A stretch of DNA of 64,000 bases, from positions 42,906-106,905 of the forward strand of contig JAGAOP010000042.1 of assembly GCA_017623685.1 (NCBI GenBank). The letters are read 5' to 3'. The notes under the pieces were generated by a model. That model had not been told where the DNA came from, searched no databases, and worked only from the letters and a program-made list of their open reading frames with translations. Source of the DNA: Spirochaetaceae bacterium (GTDB lineage: Bacteria > Spirochaetota > Spirochaetia > Treponematales > Treponemataceae). The position numbers and the translations under genes are program-made. Shown one piece after another: positions 41,487 to 49,841 of this stretch. The stretch's first letter is position 1; every line of letters starts with the position of its first letter.

Positions 41487-42710
41487 TTACTTCCAAACTT
41501 CACTGCGGAAGAAGGTTTGTTTTCTATCTGCCCCCACAGATACAATTCCTACAGGAGTATCTGTAAAAGCTTCGATAAATTCCACATAATCTTTTGCTGC
41601 TTTTGGTAAGTCTTTATAACTGGTACATTCAGTTATTGGTTGCTTCCAACCAGAAAACTTTTCTAATATAGGTTTAGCTGCATTCATGTCTGGCACAGAG
41701 GCAGGAAAATCTGTTACAATTTTACCGTTTATATCATAGGCAACACAAACTTCCACTTGATCTAATTGATCGTAAATATCAAGGTGGGTTAATACAAGCT
41801 GATCGATAGAATTAACACGACAAGCATAACGTAATGCAACTAAATCAAGGTAACCACATCGTCTTGGACGTCCTGTAGTAACTCCATATTCATTTCCGGT
41901 GGTACGAACAAAGTTGCAAAGTTCACTTTCAGTTTCTTCGTTAAACTCCGTTGGCATAGGACCATTCCCTACCCTAGTTTGATATGCTTTAAACACACCA
42001 TAAATCTTATCTATAGCTCTAGGTCCAATTCCAGAACCGCTGGCAGCACCGGCTGCACAAGATGCACCAGAACTAACATAGGGATAGGTTCCACTATCTA
42101 AATCCAACATTGCTCCTTGAGCCCCTTCAAAAAGAATATTTTCCTTTCTAATTTCCCACATTTTTGAGGCAATATCAACTTTCATGGCTAAAAGACGATC
42201 GATATAAGGAGCAAGAAATTCTTTATCCTTTATGTCCAAATCTTCCATTTTTTCTTGCCAAGATAGGTCTGCTAAGCGAATTCCATCTCTTTCTGATTTT
42301 TGAGAATAGGTTATACCGATTCCTCGTCCTGTTGTTCCGATAGGACGTTTTCGAGCAGCGTCTCGCTGCTTATCTAATTCTCTATAACTAGGAAGTACTA
42401 TATGAGCTCTGTCTGAAATAAAAACACGACCTTCCCAATTAATACCATTATCTTTTAGCATCTGTAATTCGTTAAACAAAGCTTCTGGGTCTATAACCAT
42501 TCCGGAACCAAGAAAAACTGTTTTTTCTGGATATAAAATTCCAGATGGAACTTGATGAAGTGCATATTTTTTTTCATCAACAACTATTGTATGTCCTGCA
42601 TTTGCACCACCGGCAAAACGAACTACGTATTTTGCATCTTGTGCAAGATAATCTACAATTTTACCTTTTCCTTCATCGCCCCATTGGGCTCCAATTACAA
42701 CAACATTCAT
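41487..42710 (-). CDS. purA: Adenylosuccinate synthetase
   Basis: 407 aa. Makes adenylosuccinate from IMP, Asp and GTP. GAQWGDEGKGKIVDYL at the start, GHTIVVDEKKYALHQVPSG, GTTGRGIGITYSQK and TTGRPRRCGYLD are diagnostic. It is slightly shorter than the E. coli enzyme. Ribosome site GGAG and a promoter upstream. With apt, it is part of purine salvage, which suits a host-dependent spirochaete. Confidence 0.97.
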   Translation of the reverse strand: MNVVVIGAQWGDEGKGKIVDYLAQDAKYVVRFAGGANAGHTIVVDEKKYALHQVPSGILYPEKTVFLGSGMVIDPEALFNELQMLKDNGINWEGRVFISDRAHIVLPSYRELDKQRDAARKRPIGTTGRGIGITYSQKSERDGIRLADLSWQEKMEDLDIKDKEFLAPYIDRLLAMKVDIASKMWEIRKENILFEGAQGAMLDLDSGTYPYVSSGASCAAGAASGSGIGPRAIDKIYGVFKAYQTRVGNGPMPTEFNEETESELCNFVRTTGNEYGVTTGRPRRCGYLDLVALRYACRVNSIDQLVLTHLDIYDQLDQVEVCVAYDINGKIVTDFPASVPDMNAAKPILEKFSGWKQPITECTSYKDLPKAAKDYVEFIEAFTDTPVGIVSVGADRKQTFFRSEVWK

Positions 42711-42753
42711 AATAGGTTCTCCAAAACAAAGTTGACATATTTATGATTATTGA

Positions 42754-42782
42754 ATAATAGCATAAAAAAATAATAATGTCAT
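42754..42782 (-). promoter_or_regulatory. purA promoter
   Basis: ATGACA (42777-42782), 17-bp spacer, TATTAT (42754-42759) on the minus strand, five of six matches in each box. Confidence 0.6.
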
Positions 42783-42888
42783 CATAATATCAAAGACATA
42801 ATGTGACTAGAAAAATTAATAAATTTAACCCATTACACCTAGGACAAAAAATTAGAAGAAAAAATAGTATAAAGTGCTTTTATCTAAA

Positions 42889-44778
42889 TTAAGGTTGTTT
42901 TCTTTTGTAAAGGGCTGCATCCCCTCCACGAACAGAACCTTTGCTTTTTGATCGCTCCACAGAACCGAATCTACGACGGTCGGAAAAACCTTCTGAGCTT
43001 ATTTTCCTTAAAGAAGTTTTACCTCGTCTCCTATTTGATTTTTCTTCTGATGAAAATGTTTCTGAAAATCTACCTTCGCCTCTTCTACCACTTCCACTAG
43101 GTTTCTTTGCCTTAACATCTAAATGCATATGGGGAACATCACTATTTTTTCTAGAAAGTTCCAATGCACGAATAGCAGCTTCTTTTGGAAGGTTTACCAA
43201 AGAAAAACTATCAGAAACAGATATTTTATCAACTTGGCGCTGTGGAATATTTAGCAAATCGCTAAAAAATAGGGCAACTTCTTTTGCCCTGAATCCGTCT
43301 CTGCGCCCCAGTTGAACATAGATTCGGATTTGATTACTGTCTAACAAAGTACCCGTTGCATTCTCAATATCGCGACTAAACTTTCCACTGCCACCTGAAG
43401 TCTTAGACACAATAGGTGCAATATGATTGTAACGAGAAGCGTCTAACTGTTTACCGTAAAATGTCTTTAAAACAGAAGCAAGAACTTCTTGTGGCTCTTT
43501 TTCACCACAAAGTTCGTCTGCTAGTCGAAGAAAAATATCCTTGTCAGAATTTTCTTTTTCTTCCAAGTACAATGCTGTTGAATCAAGGGAACCTTTCATA
43601 TCAGCAAAAAGCCAATGTCGTTTAACATCTAGCACTTCTTCTACAGAAGGAATCTTTACTTCTGAAAGTGAACCTTTTACACCCTTTTTAATGCCAATTT
43701 TCAAAAGTTCAAGTTTACGTCTTTCTTCTGGTCTAACTAGGGTAATAGCTACGCCCTTGGCACCAGCTCGTCCTGTTCGTCCAATTCTGTGAATATATGT
43801 GGTTCTATCAAATGGGAGTGAATAATTTATTACGTGCGTTAAACCTTCAATATCTATGCCTCTTGCTGCAACATCTGTTGCCACAAGAATACGTGTTTTT
43901 TTAATTCTAAATCTATACAAAATTTTTTCACGTTGTACCTGAGAAATATCCCCATGAAGTGCTGCAACTTCGTAACCTCGTTCATCAAGCTGCTTTGTTA
44001 ATAAATCTGCATCAGCCTTTGTTTGAGTAAAAATTAAACCATAAAAATCTGGGGAAATATCAATAAAACGTACCACAACTTCCAGTTTATCTTTTTCTCG
44101 AACCATAACGTATTTTTGTTCCGTAAGCACTGGAGTTTCGGGAGTTGCTTCTTCTTCTACAATTTCGTATTCTCCCATAAACTGAGCAGCTATTTTTAAA
44201 ATAGGCTGAGGCATTGTTGCTGAAAAAAGTAAAATACGACAATTAGGGTTTGCTTGAGCAAATATAGATTCAATATCTTCGATAAAGCCCATGTCTAACA
44301 TTTCGTCAGCTTCATCAAGAATAAAATAATCAATTTGAGAAATATCTAATGTGCCTCGTTCCAAATGGTCTTGAACACGACCTGGAGTTCCTACAACAAT
44401 TTCAACACCACGTTTTAAAGTTTTAAGTTGTTCTCCATACCCTTGGCCACCATAAACAGCTGTACATCTTGGATATTTTCCTGAATGTAAGGAATCTATT
44501 TCTTTGCAAACTTGTAAGGCTAATTCCCTAGTAGGTGCTAAAACCAAAGCTCTGATTTTATCTGAATTTTCTCGGATTTTTTGTGACAAAGGTAAACCGA
44601 AAGCTGCTGTTTTGCCTGTTCCTGTCCGAGCTTTTGCTATAACATTGGCATCACCATCCAACAATCTAGGAATTGCCAGCACTTGAATTGGGGAGGGTTT
44701 TTCAAATCCCTTATTTTTAACTGCAACCAAAGAAACTTCGTCCAGTCCCAAATCCTCGAATGAAATGATTTCTTCCAT
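42889..44778 (-). CDS. DEAD-box RNA helicase with DbpA-type RNA-binding domain
   Basis: 629 aa. All helicase motifs are present: Q-motif KPSPIQVLAI, ARTGTGKTAAF, PTRELALQV, DEADEMLDMGF, SATMP, ARGIDIEGLTHVI and HRIGRTGRAG. The C-terminal part has a DbpA-like RNA-recognition domain (YVQLGRRDGFRAKEVALFFSD, FSLVNLPKEAA), then a basic Arg/Gly/Ser-rich tail. CsdA/DeaD-type enzymes act in ribosome assembly and cold adaptation. Start ATG 44778 behind AAAGGA; the in-frame TTG at 44802 is rejected. About 240 bp upstream hold no other gene. Confidence 0.93.
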   Translation of the reverse strand: MEEIISFEDLGLDEVSLVAVKNKGFEKPSPIQVLAIPRLLDGDANVIAKARTGTGKTAAFGLPLSQKIRENSDKIRALVLAPTRELALQVCKEIDSLHSGKYPRCTAVYGGQGYGEQLKTLKRGVEIVVGTPGRVQDHLERGTLDISQIDYFILDEADEMLDMGFIEDIESIFAQANPNCRILLFSATMPQPILKIAAQFMGEYEIVEEEATPETPVLTEQKYVMVREKDKLEVVVRFIDISPDFYGLIFTQTKADADLLTKQLDERGYEVAALHGDISQVQREKILYRFRIKKTRILVATDVAARGIDIEGLTHVINYSLPFDRTTYIHRIGRTGRAGAKGVAITLVRPEERRKLELLKIGIKKGVKGSLSEVKIPSVEEVLDVKRHWLFADMKGSLDSTALYLEEKENSDKDIFLRLADELCGEKEPQEVLASVLKTFYGKQLDASRYNHIAPIVSKTSGGSGKFSRDIENATGTLLDSNQIRIYVQLGRRDGFRAKEVALFFSDLLNIPQRQVDKISVSDSFSLVNLPKEAAIRALELSRKNSDVPHMHLDVKAKKPSGSGRRGEGRFSETFSSEEKSNRRRGKTSLRKISSEGFSDRRRFGSVERSKSKGSVRGGDAALYKRKQP

Positions 44779-45020
44779 AAAAAAATAATCCTTTGCGTAC
44801 AATTAAGCCTGAACAAAAAATCCGATTAAAAAAAGAAAGGATTTTGATATACAAGATGTACGTTTATTATAAACAAAGTTAGTTTAACTTTTTGTCCCAC
44901 CAAACTTTACTTTGCGACATACTACATTATTTTCACAAAAGTATCAAGAGTTGCAAAATATGCAAAAAATTAACAAAAAAGAAAAAAACTACACCCTAAA
45001 ATATTTCGACACCAAAGAAA

Positions 45021-47891
45021 CTAAAGGTTTTCTCCTAGCATTACTTCAAATATATCACTTGGCACTGGTTTAGAATAATAATATCCTTGAACACAGCAGC
45101 TACCAGTGTTACGCAAAAAGTTTACTTGGTCAGCAGTTTCTACACCTTCTACTACCACAAAAAGATTTAGTTTTTGTGCCAATTCCAAAAGAGATTGCAT
45201 TATGCTACGAGATTTTGTTTGATCGCCTTTACCATCCATAAATCTCATATCCATTTTGATTATATCTAATGGCAAACGATGCAAAGCACTTAAGGAAGAA
45301 TACCCACTTCCAAAATCATCCATGGCTACCTTAAATCCTGCAGCTTGAAGTTCTTCTGCCTTTTCGTTAATTATTTCGTAACTTTCAGAACAAATGCTTT
45401 CTGTAATTTCCAATTCCAAATCAGCAGGATTTAGTTCGTATTTTTTTATTAAGTATTGTAATTTTTCCAACAATTCTTTGCCATAAAAATGAGCCCTGGA
45501 CACATTGATAGAAATAGGAGGACAAGGCAATGCTTTGTCTTTACAATGCTTTAGAAATTTACAAGTTTCTTCCCAAACATAATAATCAAGTTTAATAATA
45601 AAACCATTTTTTTCAAAAATGTCGATAAATTCTCCAGGAGAAACCATTCTGTTATGTGGCTTAACCCAACGAACTAGAGCTTCACCACCCACAATTTTTT
45701 CGGAAGAAACATCGAACTTAGGCTGAATATAAATACAAAATTCTTTGTTTTCTAAAGCCTTTTCCATATTGTTTTCGATATCATGTTTGTGAAGAATTTT
45801 TTGTCTGTCATCTTCACTATAAAAATGAATATATTCACCAACATCATTTTTCTTTGAATGCAAAGGCAAACTTGCTCTATCGCACATTACATTTACAGGA
45901 ATATCTTCGTTAATAACATAAACTCCATACTTTACCTTTATTTCCATTTCTTTAAGGAAATTCACGAAAACGCTAGGGAATTTTATCGCTTCAAAATCGT
46001 CCTGAGAAATACACAAGAAAAAGTGATCATCGGAAAAACGTGATAAAGCAAATTTACGACCTTTACACAAGGTTTCAATCTTTCGAGCTATATAGCACAA
46101 TAATTTGTCACCACTTTTCATTCCGTACAAATCATTTACAATTTTAAAGTTTGTAATATCCAAAAAAACAATACACATTTTTTTGTCTGTTTGTTTAATT
46201 AATTCTTCTGCTTTTTTATAAAAATAATTTCTGCTATAGCATCTTGTTAATTCATCCTGTTGAACTTGCTCTCGCAAATTGGAAAGTTCTGTTTCTTTTT
46301 TCTTTGTAGAGGAAACAAATTTTAGTAAAATATAAAGAGCGACAGAAAAAGCAATGATAATAAGCAGAATTCCAACAATAGGAACCCTATACATATAAAA
46401 AACGTCTGCAAATGACATATGATACGGGTTATGCAATAATTCCTGAGACACAAGACTATCTAATTCCATAACAGAAATATGGTGAATTGCTTTGTCTAAT
46501 ATATTTATTACCATTTGGTTTTCTGGAGAAGCAACAAAGTTAATATTTACTGGTAATCCTAACCAATCAACTTGTTCTAATTTATCCGCGTATTTTGGTT
46601 TTTGAAACAGAAAATCCGAAGTATGATATTCAAGTATGGCTAAAGTTGTATCCCCTGCAATAACAGAATCAAGACATTCTGCAGCTGTATCGTAATATTT
46701 AATATCCTTATAACCATAATCGTTTAACAAATTAGTTATATAGGACATCTTTCTTATAACAGAAAAAGAAAGGTTTTCATTTTGGTCTTTTTTTCTTTTT
46801 ACAACATGGTGTTTTGTATTAATCAAAGGAACAGATTTTAACAATTTGCCATCTTCTACTGCAACATCAATATTTAAGTCATATTGCAAAGAAATAGCGT
46901 CCTTCAAAGTAGAATTAAAAATATATTGAGTTAAAATTTCTGGGGAAATAAATTCGATTTCAAATTTCAAACCACTTTTTTCTGAAAGTAGATTTAGGTA
47001 TCTAGGATAAACTCCTTTTATTTCTGATTTGTCGTGATAGGACATGGGCAAATTATTATCATACAAATAAACTTTTATAGGGGGATGACTTTCTATAAAT
47101 TCTACCTCTTCTCTTGTAAAAAGAGGTGTAGCTGATAATGTATAATTGCCATAGTACTTTCGATAAAGTGAAGATTCAAATTCTGGATTTTCTATTTTCG
47201 ACCGTCGCAAAGCTGAAATAAAATCGTCCATTAGGGGCTTATTTTCTTTAGATGTCATACAATAATACGGATTATATTCAAAAAGACCAATTAGTTTTAT
47301 TTCATCACTTGGGCTATTAAAAACGTTACCTAAAATTGCAAAATCAATTTCGTTATTTTTTAAAGCTTCTTTTACTTCAGCTGCATTTTGATAAAATTGT
47401 TTTTTAACATTTAGATTGTAAGTAGTTTCCAATCTATCTACTTTTTCTACATAAACAGGAAAATTTACTAACCCTACTTTCATGTCATCTAATCTTTTAT
47501 AATCACCATAGTAAAGGTCTGCTTCTGGATTTACATACACACCAACAAGTTCTTCTCCAATAGACATACTACTGAGTAAAAACTCGTTAGCAATTTTTTC
47601 ATCATAGTGAACCATAAAAACAAAATCTATCAAACCATTTCCAAGTTGTTCCTGCAGGTTTTCCCATGTATCTTGAACAAATTCATACTTCCAGTTCGTA
47701 TAGTTACTTATTTCCTCCAAATAATCTACACAATATCCTGAATAAATACGAGTTTGATACTTGATAAATTCACCGCCATCTAAATAACCAATTTTAACAA
47801 TACGTGAATTCTGAGCAGCATAACTATTGCATAGCAAAAATAAAGAAATAATAACAAAAGTGAATATTTTTTGGGATTTAGATAAAAACAA
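45021..47891 (-). CDS. Membrane c-di-GMP phosphodiesterase with two solute-binding sensor domains
   Basis: 956 aa. Signal peptide (MFLSKSQKIFTFVIIS...SYAAQ), two tandem SBP_bac_3-like periplasmic domains (~30-265 and ~270-495), transmembrane helix ~508-530, then GGDEF and EAL domains. GGDEF is degenerate (SDDHF in place of GGDEF), so no cyclase activity is expected. EAL keeps the catalytic set: EALVRW, INVSRAHF, ITESI, DDFGSGYSS, KMD and EGVET, so an active phosphodiesterase is likely. Start TTG 47891 is behind GGCGGAGG; TTG 47909 is part of that site. An amino acid or other small ligand may tune the enzyme. Confidence 0.9.
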   Translation of the reverse strand: MFLSKSQKIFTFVIISLFLLCNSYAAQNSRIVKIGYLDGGEFIKYQTRIYSGYCVDYLEEISNYTNWKYEFVQDTWENLQEQLGNGLIDFVFMVHYDEKIANEFLLSSMSIGEELVGVYVNPEADLYYGDYKRLDDMKVGLVNFPVYVEKVDRLETTYNLNVKKQFYQNAAEVKEALKNNEIDFAILGNVFNSPSDEIKLIGLFEYNPYYCMTSKENKPLMDDFISALRRSKIENPEFESSLYRKYYGNYTLSATPLFTREEVEFIESHPPIKVYLYDNNLPMSYHDKSEIKGVYPRYLNLLSEKSGLKFEIEFISPEILTQYIFNSTLKDAISLQYDLNIDVAVEDGKLLKSVPLINTKHHVVKRKKDQNENLSFSVIRKMSYITNLLNDYGYKDIKYYDTAAECLDSVIAGDTTLAILEYHTSDFLFQKPKYADKLEQVDWLGLPVNINFVASPENQMVINILDKAIHHISVMELDSLVSQELLHNPYHMSFADVFYMYRVPIVGILLIIIAFSVALYILLKFVSSTKKKETELSNLREQVQQDELTRCYSRNYFYKKAEELIKQTDKKMCIVFLDITNFKIVNDLYGMKSGDKLLCYIARKIETLCKGRKFALSRFSDDHFFLCISQDDFEAIKFPSVFVNFLKEMEIKVKYGVYVINEDIPVNVMCDRASLPLHSKKNDVGEYIHFYSEDDRQKILHKHDIENNMEKALENKEFCIYIQPKFDVSSEKIVGGEALVRWVKPHNRMVSPGEFIDIFEKNGFIIKLDYYVWEETCKFLKHCKDKALPCPPISINVSRAHFYGKELLEKLQYLIKKYELNPADLELEITESICSESYEIINEKAEELQAAGFKVAMDDFGSGYSSLSALHRLPLDIIKMDMRFMDGKGDQTKSRSIMQSLLELAQKLNLFVVVEGVETADQVNFLRNTGSCCVQGYYYSKPVPSDIFEVMLGENL

Positions 47892-48053
47892 GGAAGCAAC
47901 CTCCGCCAAATTTCTTAAAGATAAATGGGTACTCGTTACTTTTTTAATAATCTTTAGGCACTGTAAATTATAAACCTAAGATATACACAATTATTATACA
48001 AAAAACTGAATTTTGTGACAAGACGGTTACTTTTAACTCAATGAAATTTATTG

Positions 48054-48102
48054 TAAAAAAAACGACTTTTACCTAATCAAAATAATTAGATAAAAGTCGT
48101 TA
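48054..48102 (-). terminator. htrA terminator
   Basis: Stem AACGACTTTTA/TAAAAGTCGTT with extra pairs inside (CTAAT/ATTAG) and an A8 run before it on plus, giving a U8 tract on minus. Confidence 0.85.
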
Positions 48103-48122
48103 ATATTTTTCAAGCTAAAAAA

Positions 48123-49598
48123 TTAGATCTTATATCTTGAAGTAGAAATTGTATGTCCTTCTGTATATACATCAAACCATATTTCTTTGTTTTTACTCAA
48201 ATCCATAGCACTATAGAATTCAGATAAATCTGTTACAGATTTATCATTTACAGCTGTAATAACATCCCCATTTTGCAATCGCAAAATAGCCGCAGGTGAT
48301 TTAGGCTGAACGTTTGTAACAACGACACCTTCTACCTTATCCCCCAGTTCTAATTCTTTACGAATAGTTTCGTCTATAGGAACAGCAATAAAGCCTGGCC
48401 ATAATTTAGAATTATCTGATACAACTTCTGTCTTTCTACTTTCGATTTTAACACTGAGTTTTACCTCTTTTCCATCACGCAGAACTACAAAGTTAGCGAC
48501 TTTATCCACCGGTAAATCTCCAACTTCGCGAACTAACTGGTCCACATCTTTTACATCTTTACCATTCAGTTCAATAACATAATCCCCAGGCATCATTCCA
48601 GCTTTTTGTGCAGGTGAACCAATAAAAATTTGGGAAGCAAAGGCACCTACATGGTCGCCAACACCTAAAGCCTCTTTATACTTAGCATCGATTTCTACCA
48701 AAGAAACTCCCATCCAACCGTAAGTAACTTTTCCAACAGAAATAAAATCGTTAATAGCTTTTTTTACATTGTTTATCGGAATTGCAAAACCTAATCCCTG
48801 GGAACCACCAGACTGAGATGCAATCCATGTGTTTATTCCAATTACTTCACCATAAATGTTTACCAATGCTCCTCCAGAGTTTCCTTGGTTTATAGCAGCA
48901 TCAGTTTGAATAAAATCGCTTACATTACCGATTTCGTTACCAGAACGTCCTGTGGCACTAATAATTCCCTGTGTAACAGAAGAAAAATATCCTAAAGGAG
49001 TTCCCATTGCAAAACAGATGTCACCAGTGTGTATCTTGTCAGAATCCCCAAGAGTTGCAATAGAAATATTATCTTCTTCTGACTCAAAAACAACTAGAGC
49101 TATATCTTTTCGGTCATCTGCTCCTACCAAATCAGCACTGAATACACGGCCATCATGTAGTTTTACAGAAATTTCATTAGCAGAACCAGCTACGTGGTTA
49201 TTTGTCAAAACATAATATTTGTTACCATCTTTTCGAACAATTACACCAGAACCAAGACCTGCCTGTTCGTATTCTCGAGTTTCACCTTCACCACTGGGAC
49301 CAAAGAAAAAGTCAAAAGGAAAACCATTAAACGAAGGAGTTTGAACAGTACGTTTTTCCACCACGTCTAATTGAACAATACTTGGTAACACAGCATCCGA
49401 AACTGAACGAAATACATTTTGTACTGCTTCTGCCACTGCCAAAGAATCTCCGGCAATAGCTATTGCTGGATTTGTATCTGCAAAAGCTGTATTTGCAGAT
49501 TTCCCACTACTAGATGAGTTACAAGAAAAAGAAAAAAGAACAAAGGCTAGCAAAACCAAAGAAACTATTGCTAGCAGTTTTTTTCCCCATTTTTTCAT
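48123..49598 (-). CDS. htrA: HtrA/DegP-like serine protease, lipoprotein
   Basis: 491 aa. Signal with lipobox SFSC (Cys about residue 26), so membrane-anchored. Trypsin-like catalytic triad: His in LTNNHVAG, Asp in RKDIALV, Ser in INQGNSGGALV. Two PDZ domains follow (GWMGVSLVEI and, at the end, VVVTNVQPKSPAA). It degrades or refolds damaged envelope proteins. Start ATG 49598 behind GGAGG; the in-frame TTG at 49610 is rejected. Confidence 0.95.
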   Translation of the reverse strand: MKKWGKKLLAIVSLVLLAFVLFSFSCNSSSSGKSANTAFADTNPAIAIAGDSLAVAEAVQNVFRSVSDAVLPSIVQLDVVEKRTVQTPSFNGFPFDFFFGPSGEGETREYEQAGLGSGVIVRKDGNKYYVLTNNHVAGSANEISVKLHDGRVFSADLVGADDRKDIALVVFESEEDNISIATLGDSDKIHTGDICFAMGTPLGYFSSVTQGIISATGRSGNEIGNVSDFIQTDAAINQGNSGGALVNIYGEVIGINTWIASQSGGSQGLGFAIPINNVKKAINDFISVGKVTYGWMGVSLVEIDAKYKEALGVGDHVGAFASQIFIGSPAQKAGMMPGDYVIELNGKDVKDVDQLVREVGDLPVDKVANFVVLRDGKEVKLSVKIESRKTEVVSDNSKLWPGFIAVPIDETIRKELELGDKVEGVVVTNVQPKSPAAILRLQNGDVITAVNDKSVTDLSEFYSAMDLSKNKEIWFDVYTEGHTISTSRYKI

Positions 49599-49841
49599 AA
49601 AAACCTCCAAAAAAAAGCATAAAAAAATATCAAGACAAGTATTTTACTTAAAATCTAATACAATCTTAATTATAAGACAAATTTTATATTCCTATGGTTA
49701 CACTACATAAAAAAAAGCTGTAACTCTAGGTTTTCATATAGGTTTAATCTATGATAGTCTTTGAATATGTTTTATCTAAAACACAATTTTACTAATATTA
49801 TAATTTATGTTAAATAATGTTGAAACGAAAAAAGGGAAAAA

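Noticed and set aside
42941..44686. Several plus-strand open frames inside the DEAD-box gene
   Set aside because: Shadows of a clear helicase on the minus strand.
44779..45020. Hidden gene or sRNA between the helicase and the phosphodiesterase
   Set aside because: No open frame, hairpin with U-tract or convincing promoter pair was seen.
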